This document shows, piece after piece, positions 9,031-22,495 of a stretch of 64,000 bases of DNA (the first letter of the stretch is position 1; every line of letters starts with the position of its first letter). The DNA lies in NCBI GenBank assembly GCA_950295325.1, contig OX485803.1, positions 36,159,554 to 36,223,553 of the forward strand. Direction: 5' to 3'. The translations under genes were made by a program, and so were the position numbers. The DNA comes from Polytrichum commune. Its lineage: Eukaryota; Streptophyta; Polytrichopsida; Polytrichales; Polytrichaceae. The notes below the pieces were generated by a model. That model was not told the origin of the DNA and did no database searches. It saw only the letters and a program-made list of their open reading frames with translations.

Positions 9031-12000
9031 GGTGGATGTTTTTTTTCCACCAAGGTGAAATGAAAACCGGGAGACATTAAGGGAGAGGTGATTATGTTAT
9101 TTGGATTTGCACATATGATGGATCATGGTGTTTATGTGGAGGCTATGTTTATGGTTGATAAAATTGTCATGTATGGGGAGGCCAAAACATAATATTGTGT
9201 GGAAGTTGGTGGTGAACAACTCCTATTTGGGCAAATACGAACATATTCTCAAATTTTGGACTTTTGGGTTGCTTCAATATGATTATCAGCGGCCCTGTCA
9301 ATACACTTTCAATAGACCTCAATTTATGAGAGACATATGAATCTTTGATGATAGTTGGAATGATACAATAAAAAAATGATGGGAAATTCTAAATATGTAT
9401 TTTTCATGTTAAATCTATGCACTCATATGATAAGAAATGAAAATATAAACAATTTCTATAATATTGTCACAATCAACTATACATATTCTATCATAGAATT
9501 TTATTGGAGGTTCCTCAATATGTTATGATTATAGACTTGGATTAAGTCTAGTTATGCTTAGATATCAATTGAAAGTGGGTTGATGCTACAACTGTTGGTG
9601 GTTGAAAACTTACAAATGCAAGTGTGATTACGAGTTATTGACTTTTGCTAGTTTACTTGTCGTCAATTGGCTAAGAAGGAATTGTCCTTTTTTGATTAAA
9701 AAAATGTGCAAAATTGGAGTTAAAATGAGGTAAACAAATATTGCACTCATTGTGCTCAATCCCACAACTAATGTAAAAATACCATTGCCTAAATGACTCA
9801 TGTTTTCTTCATATTACTAACCATATCATGTTGTCATTTTAAAAAATCTGTTAGTTGGAATTTTGTGGAGAATACTACTAACACAATATCTAAAATGAAT
9901 GGTAAAAATCCCCACAATTATGCATAATAGTCTATAAATATAATGAAATTCATATTGAAGATAGAATAGGGTTAAGCAAAAAATTGGGCATCCCATTCAT
10001 AAAATATTTTAAAAACAACAAACAAACACTCAATTTCAGTTTAGCAAAGCCCACATGCACCAAAATATTTTCTAGCATTTATTTCTTAGGGTCAACGGGT
10101 ATTGGAAACTTGAGACGACTTAAGAGAAACAACTAAATTATGTAAAACACAATTTGAAAGACAAAAATATACAATAATGTTAAGATTTGATGGCTAATTG
10201 TACTAGATGTTACATCCATTGTGCATTGAGTTCCTTTGATACATTTCCAAATAATTTTATTTAAATAATAAAATCTTTAAAATAAAATTTCTTGGTTTTT
10301 TCTTGGTTTTTGTTTTTTGTTTTTGTTTTCCCTGATTTTTCTTGATGGTTTTAGGATGACTTCAAACCAAACTTAAGGTATGTGATGCTAGTTGAACCGC
10401 CACTTTGAGGTTTCACATAAACATATTTATTGAACTGAATATATGAGTTTTGTTGACATTTGACTATAATTTAAAACACCTCAAAGTATGTCTTTATTTG
10501 AATTATGTAATTCAAGGTAGTGGGCATTCCCAAAATCAATATGTATTTAATATACAAGCTTTTAGAATGTTACTTTTGAGTGGGGTGTTGGGGTTTTAGC
10601 ATCATTGACCTTATGACACTCCTAAACCCTGAAAGACCAAGTAAAATCGCTCCAAAATCGCCTGAAACAATTTAGTCTTTTTTAGAAGCACGTTTAAGAA
10701 AACCGGCACATGTTATGGTAGATCCAACTCAAAGGATGAATTTTTATATAGAGTAAGGATTGTTCACACAAAGTTTCAATTGTACACGTATCCAAAATCA
10801 AAATATTATAATGTAAACACATATGCTAGTACAAAAAGTCCTCCGCCTCAACCTTCAAGGGTTATTTTGGAGTCCCGAAACCTCGCCCCTTTCCTTCCCA
10901 AGTTCCCTCCCCTCCATAACTTTCTTGCTTCAAAAGGGGGCTGCCTGACCCGCTATGGCACAGCTAGGCCCATAGCTTGTGGAAAGCAATGGCAAAGACA
11001 ATGCATGTAAGTACATGACAACGTGCCTTAAATGGCCGTGATAACTCTTGTCTATGTCGTCCAAGGACGTCCTTAATTTCCTCACGTGGTTTTGCCATCC
11101 ATAGCTAAGTTTATGTCGATGCGATGGAAGCGCGGGACGGTGTGTTGATAAGGGTGTGCTATGACAATTTGCTATGAGTTTTATGACAACAATGATGTTG
11201 CAAGGCTTTTCCATAACTACAAAGGACGACCTCTTAATTTAGATGGATATGGGGTATGGGTGGGGTAAATAGATGTGTTTATCTAGGGATAATGATGTCA
11301 TGATCTTTCTCAACGTAGGGTTTCCATTCTCATTATGTCATTCTCCAATCTTTCATCAACTTTTGAGGCTACATTATAGTTTGTTGGAGAGATTGTGAGA
11401 AGTTAAGCATGACATAGTCTTCGTAAGAAGAGTGTGAGAAATGGTTGAGAGACGCTAAGACATGAACATGAGCATGACCACGCCCCTATAACCAAGTTTT
11501 TGGGAGTTGCTCACACCCTTTAGGAATTATTTTAACGTATCTTGAGAGATTGTAACCAAGTTCTTAGGATATTATAAAGGTAAGGGCCCATTCACATTTT
11601 TGAATTGCACGTAAATTTTTTATGATGTCCACAATTATTTTGGGAGTGCATGTTTAACACTAGGTTTTGAAGAAACACCATGGCCTATTACATAATCATT
11701 TTCTTGCAACAATTTCCAAATGTATACCCAAATTCAACAAGAACTCAACAAAAAAATCTAGAGCAACATTAGAAGGTCCGATTTTAGTTCTAGTCATTCT
11801 GTAAACAAGTCCTTCACGAGCTCATAAACCAAAACAATCGCACATCAACACAAACATACTGCAAGATTTATTTTGATAACAAATCATTATAAATAAGGTT
11901 TAGTGTACCAACAACCAACCATTAATTCAAACCATACCAGCCACAATGTCACAAGTTCATGATATTGGAGAACTGCAATTAACATAACAACATGCATATC

Positions 12001-14815
12001 ACATAAAAACAAACGATTCATTCTACGAGGACATTGTATACAACTATGCGTTGCAACTTTCTCAATGAATGACAACCCAACTCATCAAACAAGCACTAAT
12101 TCATGCAATGCTACTGTTTAAAACATCCTCAATTACATTTTTCTTTCTAAAGCTTATTGTACGAGAAATCTTCCCTATCATCAAGCCCAATCCCTAATAG
12201 TCTACAAAAAGTGGTTAATAAAACCTCTTTGCTTGTGCCACAAATTCAAAAAATATGTAGTGCTTGATATTGACAAATCCGGTATATGGAATATACTCTC
12301 ACTAGAGTTTATATTGATGCATGGAGGTTCAATGAGATGTTTTGTCACTTCATCTTAAGTCACGTCCCTTAAAAAACATTGAGAATGTGGTCCACGAAGA
12401 GGTGGTTTAATATGGCAAGAAAGAAGGTGTCCATTGTGATACAAATGTTAGAAATGTGGGCATAGGTAACCATTATTGACAAAACATTTACCCACAACAA
12501 TCTCAACCGTGAGAAGGATACACATTTGCAAAAAAAATTGAAAAAAATTTAGAGCTTTGCCGCATGTGCACCCCTCGATAACAATCAATTCTTTGTAGTT
12601 TTTGAATAGTCATCTATATTTTTGCCAAATAGATTGTGATGTTAGGGGTGTCGTTGGAATTGTAACCTAATAACACAACTTTTTAAGTCCCGTTTTGGGA
12701 AGCTTAAAGCTAGTATTAAGCATCCGCCACATGCACAACCTTGCTTAGGCCCACTTCACACACGAGACTGAGAGCCCGTGACCATTACACTTCAAGCACT
12801 CTCATTGGTGGAAAAGACGGAGCCGGTCCAAGTTCGCTATTTCACACTATGCTTGACATGACAACGGAGTATGTGAATGCAAGATGGATGTAAAGTCTAC
12901 ATGAATTTCTACATGGCATCCAATGGATCATGTTTTATGGTCACTTGGACTGTTTTCAAAAACTGCCTCTTGGAAGTAGGTCTAACACAAAACTGGGAGA
13001 CCATGGCATTCCAAATGCTCACAACCGTTGGTTTATTTTATTTTATCATATGTGAGGTCCCACATGGATAGAAATCCATTGAAATAGCATTTGGTTGAGG
13101 GCCCGGTCACATATGACTTCACACTACACTCGAGGGTCCATGATCGCACTGCATGACTTTGGAGGTGTCTTGGGACAGCCTTTGGACACTTTCTTTTGGG
13201 CTCTCAGAATTTCATGGTCACGGCTCTTGGCTCGTGTCTGAAGTCGCCTTCAGCTACATGTGTTGCCTTGCCTACCTAGTAAGGGGCTTTTTGTTTTGTT
13301 TTGTTTTTCTTTTTTCTTTTTTCTTTCTTATATATATATGTTATATGGTTTTTGCAAGTATCATCAAAATTAGTGCTACAGAGTACTAGTATCGAATGGC
13401 TCGTTTTCGCATGCATTTTTTGATTTGTGTTTGCCACAAATATTCTATGGGATGCCAACTAAGGGAAATTTCTTCATCTTATTTCCATAAAGTTTGAATA
13501 AGTTGGCTATAAATAGAATGAAAGTTTACATTTGATATCTAAAAAATAAACCCTATTACCGTGGAATTCATGCTCTACATTTTGTCAAGGGGTTCATTAC
13601 CATGTAAACAACTTGCTTTTTGAAGATCTAGAAATAAGCCTTCATATATTATTATAGCTTGAATGTTAGTAAAAGAAAATAAAAAATAAGTACAACTACC
13701 TACATATATTGAAGGTTCCTAGAATTTATATATTAACAATATACTAATATCGCATTTGGATTATATATTATTGACTACTAGTTTCTGACAATAGTTGCAA
13801 TCTTACATCATTAAGGTATGATGACCTTGTTGTAGTTTGAAGTTTTAAATGCATACATGAAGGTGTTTGTCATCATGTAGTCAACCTTGCATATAGATAC
13901 ATGAATACATGATACATATATCTTTGTAGTATATGTGTTTGTGGCATTTCTTCCCCGCCCCGGCATATGTTGTAAGTGTTGTACTCTCCCATTTGTTACT
14001 ATGCTTTGTAGTACGTGCATTTGGATTGTGCCAAGTTTTTGGAGTGGGAAACCAACATCTTATGGATTAGATATCTCATCTCATGGTCCGCTTACAAATT
14101 AAATACCTCATACTCAATTCACTCTCTCTTTCAAATTTGAGAAGGCTATAGAGATGTTTTCATCCATATGATGTAGCTCATGAGAATTCGACCATGCAAC
14201 ATGTGTCATTGAAGCTAAGGACATTGAGGCTAAGGACATGACAAAATCTGGATTTACAAACAAATAATCATTTAAGTCATAAAGTAAGCACATATACTAT
14301 CAATTTAGAAAATTTTAGGATCTATCTTTACGTTAAAATTCTCAATAGCCATTTTATTTGTGGACAACAAAAAATTATAATAAACAATAACTCCCCTTTA
14401 AATATATTGTAGACATCAATGCCTCCAAAAAATTCTCTTTTATACACTCATGTAATTTGATGTGTGGTATCCAAAGAACACAATTATCTCTCAAAAAAAG
14501 ATCATAGCACCTTATTGATTTGTACATAACTAGGTGGAGCAATACCCCTCCCACATGTATACTTTGTCAGCCTAGTTTTCAATAAAAGAGCCTTAACTAT
14601 TAGATTGTAGACTTGTAATGTGTGTACTTTGTGTTTGTAAAGTTGGATTGTGGGATGCAAGCACATATGTTCCGGGACAACAAAAGTTGTTAATCAAAGA
14701 CTAAAATTTGCAACAACTAGAGTGTGCTATTCATTTATGTTTCCTAAGCCATCTAAGTAACAATAGGATTGATAAAATTGCCAAAAAATAAGGCTTTATA
14801 TTTAACAACTGGGTA
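9031..14815. other. Long gene-free AT-rich region
   Basis: No coding region supported on either strand; all open frames are under about 95 codons and lack domains. T-rich tract around 10285-10345. A family-F-like stretch lies at 12750-13140. 10780-11010 is locally GC-richer (CCTCCGCCTCAACC and CCCTTTCCTTCCC) but shows no gene structure. Confidence 0.5.
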
Positions 14816-14971
14816 CATAACATTATTAAGATTCATAACAGTGTTATGTGGGACTGATAATATTTTGTGGAATATTCTAGAATATTCACCACATTCAGTA
14901 TGTATGTGGGAATACTCTATAGAATAATGTCAGTCCCACATAACATTGTTATGGATCTAAATAATGTTATG
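14816..14971. mobile_element. Fold-back MITE with TA flanks, copy 1
   Basis: The ends CATAACATTATT...AATAATGTTATG are inverted over about 45 bp, with TA on each side (14814-14815, 14972-14973). A second, shorter member lies at 56945-57071. No coding capacity. TA duplication plus long inverted repeats fits a Tc1/mariner-type (Stowaway-like) MITE. Confidence 0.8.
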
Positions 14972-15539
14972 TACAATCAAATAAAGATCTTGTACCATTT
15001 ATACCCCAAATAATTACCCTTTTAACACATGTGTATACCATATCACACATTAGTTGTCCTCCTTGAGAACTTGCCAAGAGCATGCGACCCTTTCATTGTT
15101 TGTAATAAAAAGGCCACAATCTCAACTATTTTGAAAGATCGTGGAAGCTTTTACTTGTGACCACACAACCACCAACATAAAGTGATATGGTCTTATATTT
15201 CAACATCCTCCATTGTCTTGTGTACATCTAATTCTTGCACAGTTTTTGTGTTGAAACTACAACCACAATTAGACATGTTGTTGGGGATTTTTGAATATAA
15301 AGAGTTATCCAAATCAAAGTTAAGTTGCAACATCTTTGGATTGCGTATCACTGTAACCAACATTCCATATTGTCAATTATTTGCTATCGCACCCATGCCA
15401 TGAAATTATAGTTTCAAACATAGCGGCCCATAAGGATCATGATACGAGCGTTCCATCATTCCAATACCCATTGGAATTAAACGATTAAACTCCTAAACAT
15501 ATCAAGGTGAACATCCAAAATTCATGCACAAACACAATT

Positions 15540-16150
15540 TTGTTTTGTAGTTGATACCCAAAATCCCAACAAGATGTTGCCCCAAAAATTCAAAGTCAAT
15601 TCCCTCATGTAAAATAAAAATAAAAAACTCAACATTTTGAGCACCCAAAAACTCTTTAGAAATTTGAATTTAGTCATTTTGGTGCCACGATGACTAGTAT
15701 CAACATTCGCGTACCCCTACGTTTCTTTAGAATTTTCCTCTATATTTCTCAAATTGATTACAAATGGCCCTTGCAGCGTTGCCCCAAGGCTTTCAAAGTC
15801 ATATTGAAAACTCTCAAAAAAATTGAACTTAGTCATCTTTGTGCCAAGGTGACTAATATCAACATATGGGTTCTCTTAAGATGAGCTGACCTTGACAAAT
15901 CTCCAAGAAATTGAAATGATGTGACTAATATCAACATTTTGGTAACTTTAAAGTTAGCACAATAGATCATTTATTTCTCTCAAATGCACATCATTTTCAA
16001 AGGCTTTCAAAGGGACCTTGGAGAATCTCCAAGAAATTAAAAATTGTGTGCTTGGTACCAAGTATAAAAATACCAACCTTTGGGTAACCTTTAAGATAGC
16101 TCAATTTTTTTTTTTTATTCTCCTCAAATGCTTTGTAAACGATTTTGTCA
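15540..16150. repeat. Degenerate tandem repeat (TGACTA-TATCAACAT motif)
   Basis: Related segments with a GTGACTAATATCAACAT core recur near 15688, 15850, 15930 and (weaker) 16063, joined by AAATCTCCAAGAAATT and CTCAAATGC blocks. Spacing is irregular (about 80-160 bp). Old and decayed. Confidence 0.6.
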
Positions 16151-18650
16151 AAAATTTAATACGGGCTCCTTTTACATGGAGTCGTGGTTTACCAAGTAAT
16201 TAGCCGAAGGTAGAATTAGGTTATTTTTTAGAAGGCGACCACAATTATCAGCGAAGGAGAAGATTTGTGAAGGATATATATAAGAGCCATGCTTGTAACC
16301 CTTAGGATGACCACATAAGAAGTGGTGGTTAAGATAATGAACTAAAGGTTTCTTAGGCCACAAATCCTAGTGCCTACTTGGAAAGAGTAAAAAACGGGTG
16401 ACCAATATAAGGGGGTGGTGAAGTTTTGTGGTGTACGACCTTGCTATTTAATATAATAGTGTTGGTCCTTGGAATGTTAATATTTGGGTTTGAAGGAATT
16501 CCTAACTTGTTTGTGGTTGTAGTGAGGCTTGTCAAAGGAATTACTTTTAAGAAGTCTTGGAGAGACAAGACTTATGTATGTCTTACACTCATTTTCCCTA
16601 ATAACAATAAGTAACTAGGCGGAAGCACGGTCAAGTACACAAACTTCATTACCATGTATATGTTTAAGTGAAAGTGACTCAAAACTCTATACTAACTTTG
16701 AATTTTGTGAAGGAATTTTGATCTACAAAGCAAGCAATTTATGCTGACAAATGTTTTTTTTTCTTTCTAGAAAAGTCTAGATATTTTAATAGATAGTGCA
16801 AATAATGTGCGAATAGGTATATTGAACACGTAATTGTCTAAAATATGTTTGAAAATTATAAAATTACATGAAATTGATGTTTTCTACATATTTTTGTAAT
16901 GTTGACCTCAAGATTAATGAATTCAAGGAATCTGGAAAAATCCTCAACTTCAAAATATTTAAGGTCAAGAAATCTATGTCCAAAACCAAATCTAGCCATT
17001 ACCTTTTCAGCAATATTTTTAAAGATAAGTGTTGAAGATCTCATCTTGATATTTCATGTTTGAGTACCTAACACAACAAGAGGGCGTTGTGAAAAGAAAT
17101 CCATTTAAAAAAAACACTTTGCTACTATTTGTAGGCATTTACCAACAAAATATGGGGTTTAGTATACCGGAGAGTTTTTTTTCTATATACTTGAATGTGC
17201 TTGCTCCCATCTACCGTATTACAGTAGTGTTAGAGTTAAGGGGAGTAAGTTGGTCAACCCTCAATGTCACTACCGGTTGGGGACCCACTCTCTATAGTAG
17301 AGTACAATATTCTTGGTCATATGTAGAGTAAGTTAGGAAGCTAGAAGTAGATATGGTAGATCAATCACAGGTTGGAGGGTTATAATGTTGCCGGTATGAT
17401 AGGGAGTAATTCAGAAGATATATCATATAACTAGTACAAAGATATGATTATAAATAGGTAAAATCATAAGGTTGTACATCTATGAGTCTGGACCAATATC
17501 ACAAGGGTGGGCAATACCAGTACAAACTTCAAGAATAATATCATTGGTATCATGGTAATAATAAGGTCTAAGTAGACTATAACACGTAGCTGACATGGGT
17601 AGTAGAGAGAATTACATTAGAACTACCAACCTTTTTCAATTGCATTACTGCATAAACACAAATTATGAGAGTAAATGTGTCATGAGAGATGGACAAGAAA
17701 AAAAATTAAGTCTTCATAATTCTTAATAAAAGTGTTGACTAAACCACGATCCATTGTTGATGCTTATTCATCTACATATGATTTTTTGTAAATGTAATTG
17801 TGGATTTCAAACATATAATATAATCTCTATGTCTATGTGGATTGCTCATGCATTTATTCATGCTTGTTGGTGTAGTAGTGATACTTCATCGCATTCATGA
17901 GAGGCTATGCCTTATTTGATGTCATCTTGGCACCACATATGATACTCTATCCTTGCCTCATAGTGGTGGCTTAATGGTGAAGATGGTCTCCCTCGTGATG
18001 AGGAACCTATTTAGAAAATTTTCACAAAATTTCAATAGAATGCATAGGTTTGCCATTTGTTCCATGTGTTGTTCGATGATGGAGTCATTCAACATGTTAT
18101 TCTCCAACAATGAATGTTGATTTTTTTTTAAAGAATTCTTGCATAAAAATTGTGATGTCCCATCCCACTTGCATAATTATCTCATTACATGCAAAGGCAA
18201 TCGCAAAGGTTGTGGATCCAACCTCAACACCATCTGATTGAGCATTGGACATTGACATTGACACAAGCGAGTAAGTCCCTCTTATCTTCCATCTATGTCC
18301 AAAAAACTCCAATTTCTATTTTTTTTATGCAATGCCTCCATCAATTCATTTCTCAAACCTTCATCAATTCTAAGAATTTAATCTAGAGCATGCTCAACAC
18401 TTGGAATGTGCTTGCGTTTCATATCTTTTATTTTCCATCAAAAGGGGGAAGGCATTATCCCCTCCATGGGATGAGACATCCATAGAAACATAGAGGAGAG
18501 AATTTCATCAAATTTGGAAAGACTAATTTAAAATATTGAGGTGATATGCAACTGTTATAACGTGTATTCATGGAGCGTAGGCGAAGGTGAATGCTTTAGA
18601 AGGGTACAACACAATACCCCTCTCGACATTTTATTTTCATAGCCTTGTAG
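16151..18650. other. Gene-free region
   Basis: Only short open frames without domains, for example 17056-17331 (91 codons). No element boundaries found. Confidence 0.45.
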
Positions 18651-18655
18651 AGGAG

Positions 18656-19396
18656 GTCCAATACCTATATGCAAAAGACAATTAGAGTTGATGTCACAAC
18701 CACCTTAGGCGATCGGCTATTGGAATTTGTTTTTGGGCCATTGGACTCTACCGCGCTGCACTTTAATATTTAGGAAGCCATTGCTCCTCCAAGAAAGAGT
18801 TCAAAATATGGGGTCTTAGTAATGTTATGAGATAATAGGATATTTTTCTTTAGGGATGCATGCATATTTGTTGATGTAGAACTTTTGTAGATGGGGTGGA
18901 CTTTTCCAAGGGCACTTGGCATGTAGAATGCAGTCATATGTCTGCCCTCTCAATTTGGTCTATAGCTAGGTGCATCAGAATGTGACAAGCATATTGCCAT
19001 GATCTAGCTTAGCCTTCCATGTACCCACATTATGACCACATGTCATTGCAGCTATGGCATGGGGAGGTAAGTGGGAAACTTTGTTTCCTATATGGCATTC
19101 TATTTCATGCCATGCGATTCATCAAGCCTCCTTTCTACCTACCATCTTCACTTAGGAGCAATACCCACATGCAAAAATTGTTGGAGTTGATGTCGCAACA
19201 TGCCTCAAGTGACCAACAATTGGAATTTGGTTTTGGGTCATTGGACCCTACCACATGACACTTGAATATTTAAAAGTCACTGCCCCACTAAGCTTGCAAG
19301 GGTTCAACTCATGGGTTCTTAGTATTGTGTCGAGATAGTGTACACCAAGGAAATTGTGATTTAGGGATGCATAAACATTTGTTGATGTAGAACATT
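18656..19396 (+). repeat. Direct repeat pair, ~240 bp units 490 bp apart
   Basis: 18656-18890 and 19146-19396 share the order CAATACC..ATGCAAAA, GAGTTGATGTC, TTGGAATTT, TTAGGGATGCAT and TTTGTTGATGTAGAAC with frequent substitutions. Probably an old local duplication or two insertions of one repeat. Not coding. Confidence 0.7.
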
Positions 19397-19803
19397 GTGT
19401 TGCGTTCACATCTTGCACATCATTAGGTGCATCTAACATGCCTATTGCAAACTAAGTGGAATTGGCTAAAATGCTACAAAAAATGATTGATACATTATAT
19501 TTTATTGAGTTAAATAAAAAATTTGCATAAAGAAAAAGGTAGGATTAAGTTTGTAAATAAGCAATATGTTACATTCATGTATGCAGAAATTGCAAGCAAG
19601 TCATGTCCTAATGGTCAATCGTTGTTTTGGCCTTCAATATGCTTAACTTTTCAAAAAAACCTCATAATCACGAACTTTAAGTCTTAGCGCAACTCTCAAG
19701 ATATTTATTTATTTAATTTTTTGGTTTTTTGGTTTTTTGGTTTTTTTTGTTTTGTTTTGTTTATGTAGACATGAGTCACAACTAGTTTAGTCCTTAATAG
19801 AAA

Positions 19804-19847
<44 letters not shown>

Positions 19848-20929
19848 CCACCATCTCATCCGTTGTTACTTAATTAGGTTCCATTGGTCGTTGCACTTGT
19901 CTCCGAGCTCCTCCAACAACCATCTACACTCATATGTGGGAGATGACCTACCCTTGCACACATGAATGCCATCGACTAGATGCAAGCAAATGCTAATGGC
20001 AATGTATCTTGACAATAAAAACACCTAACAAGGGTGGAGATTACAATGATCTATAGGATTTTATGCTTCTCAACCAAAATCCAGTCTCATGTAGAGATGT
20101 TATTTTGAGATTGTTGCGCTAGAAAAAATCTACCTATGTTGGAATTATCATATTTACTTAGAATCGTAACTTCAAACACATGCATCCTGCCAACATCAAC
20201 ATTTAAAAAAACACACTTGGGGAGTAGACGGGAAACTAAATGGAGTTCCATGCTTTATGTTTATTCTCCTTCATCTTGGGTTGGAGTTGGATGATTGGAT
20301 ATGGAGGAGGAATTGTATGTGTTGTAGACATGAGACACCTTGAGGCACCCCACAACTCTAGACCCTTGAGACAATCATGGAGGGATCATCTTCATTGTCA
20401 AAATGCAAATTGAATAATGTTACAACGATATGAAGTAAAAAGTGAAGTGGAAAGGGCTAGGTGAAAGCAAGTGATTCGAAAGAAGGTGATGGGGAGGTAA
20501 ACTCACTAGGAGATCGACTTAAAGTGGAAGAATGAAATTCAAAGACATCTCTTTGGGCACACACCTTAGTAATACACCCTTTCTAAATTAATTTAGTCAT
20601 CTTCTATGGTGCTTTCCAAATATGTTGAACGCCTTAATGTTAATGAAGGTTTGGGCTCCAATACACGCACAACATGTGTGCCCTTGGATGCAAATACACA
20701 CTTAATATTTGGATCATTAATGTCACATGTAAATATAGTTGTGTTTTCTCCATGACGTGAGATATTGCCAAAATTTGAATAGAAAACCCATAATTAATTA
20801 TGCTACATTATTTTACTTGGTGAGGCTTGTAGAAATTGTGTGTAATTATTATTACACATTAAGCCCCTTCGTCTTTTAAAGGGTTGATAATGTTTAGCAC
20901 TATGGATGGCTAGAACTTGGTGTGGCCAA
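19397..20929. other. Gene-free region with TC microsatellite
   Basis: A (TC)n run of about 18 units at 19806-19842 and a TTTTTTGG repeat tract at about 19715-19760. No coding region recognised. Confidence 0.5.
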
Positions 20930-21380
20930 GCCTTTAGAGCATGGGTAAACAAGTCTAAATTCAACATAGCAATAATTTGACACCTAAATTTGAGTGGTAT
21001 GTGGTTACGTGTGGATCTAAGAACATACACCAAAAGACATGTTTTCAAAAGAGATTGCACTACGGGCTTAGAATATGCTAATCATTCTATGCACAATAAT
21101 CAGCAATTGAGAGGACCCATATGATTATTTTTATGACCATGAGAATCTTCCTTTGACAATGAATAAGGTATCCTTATGTTTAATTTTTGCGTTGTCAAGA
21201 CATGCGCATTGTAAACACAATGTCATTTGGGGGAAAAAACAAGAATAATACAATGGAAGCCCTTATTCTCTCATATATATTATTGTATGTTAAAAGAAGT
21301 ATTTTGTCCATATTATTGAAACCTTAGTTGTTTTCTAACCATCTGACATTAATTTTGCGCTTCATATCCTACAAGAAGTG
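20930..21380 (+). repeat. Dispersed repeat family D, copy
   Basis: Shares ordered blocks (TTTGAGTGGTATGTGG, GTGGATCTAAGAA, ACATGT, ATTCT..A..ATAAT, GAGGACC..TATGATTA, CTTTGACAA, AATAAG, TTCATATC) with 30150-30450, 62190-62600 and 63240-63620. Function unknown and boundaries not resolved. It looks like a medium-sized non-autonomous transposon. Confidence 0.65.
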
Positions 21381-21429
21381 GGTGTAAGATATGCGGGTGT
21401 TATTCAATTACTTTTATGAATTGGACACA

Positions 21430-22125
21430 TGATATTGATTGATGTGTAGCTTGTTGGGGATCAAAGAACAAACACCGTAAAGACACATGATATTTAAAAG
21501 AAATCGGACCACGACTTTAAATTATATTAACTACTCCATACTCAATAGTGAACACAATTGGGAGGAACTACTGTATGTATTCATCTAAGCAATCAACAAA
21601 CATATATTTTTGATCACCATAACTAAACTAGGTAAACCATGACTTCCAATCCAATTTTTGCTGATGCTTCATCGTAGATATCTAGATGCAACACAAGTTT
21701 CCTTGTGTAATCTAACGAGGAGCATCCAACGAATTGAATAACACCCACATACCTTATTACAGAGAAACATATTTGAAGAACATGATGACATGTTTTCGCT
21801 TGCTTACAAGTAAGGTAGATGGGTCTAAAGTGGCTCGTTTTCTTAATCGGACCCCTGGATTTGATGGGTATGTGGTTTGGTGAGGATCAAAGAACAAACA
21901 TCATAAAGACATTGGACTATGGCCTCAAATATCAATAACTGCTCTACACTCCATAGTGAACACAATCGGGAGGACCTGTGTATCCAACTAAGGAAATCAA
22001 CAAACACCCACTTCCAAAAACCGTAACTAAACGAGGGGAGGTCCGATTTTCAATCCGTTTTTTGTAGACGTTTCATCATAGATTTGGTCATGCAACACGA
22101 GTTTCGTTGTGGAAATCTAATCGGT
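21430..22125 (+). repeat. Tandem pair of family-D-like repeats upstream of Lhca1
   Basis: 21430-21850 and 21856-22125 are direct copies: GGATCAAAGAACAAACA, AAAGACA, CTCAATAGTGAACACAAT/CTCCATAGTGAACACAAT, AATCAACAAACA, TTTCATC and TCTAATCGG recur in order. The second copy ends about 370 bp before the Lhca1 start codon, so it forms the distal promoter. Confidence 0.75.
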
Positions 22126-22249
22126 CAAAGTTGGAGAACACGAAACACAAACAAATGACACTACAAATAACGCCACAAGTGGAATCGAAGCAAAGGTATG
22201 GGAAAGGAAATGAGTCCCCATGGGGTCACAGGCATTTCATCAATCCGGC

Positions 22250-22495
22250 GGGGGCCAATGGCAAGGGGCCGGAAAGGGGCCAATGGGGAGAGGAGGAGGA
22301 CTCCAGGGCTATCCACTCTATCCCGTCCCCTCGCCTCGCCCATTGCTTGTTTGTATACTTACCTCCCTCTCTCTCGCTCTCTCCGCGATCCGCACCAAGA
22401 ATCCATCTCCTCCTCCTCCTTCCATCGCCAATTCCTCACCGCAATCGTGTTGCAGCAGCCGCCCGTAGCAGCAGCAGCAGCAGTCCCCGGGAGCC
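22250..22495 (+). promoter_or_regulatory. Lhca1 proximal promoter and 5' UTR
   Basis: There is an abrupt rise in GC here. Two CCAAT boxes lie at 22255-22259 and 22280-22284, a TATA-like GTATACTT at 22353-22360, then a CT-rich stretch (22362-22386) typical of photosynthesis-gene leaders, and a (GCA)n run just before the start codon. The TSS is probably within the CT tract. Motifs are seen; their use is inferred. Confidence 0.5.

Noticed and set aside
8859-9080. 73-codon frame with Cys and Arg clusters
   Set aside because: It spans the inverted repeat and internal hairpin of a MITE-like element; the frame is a by-product.
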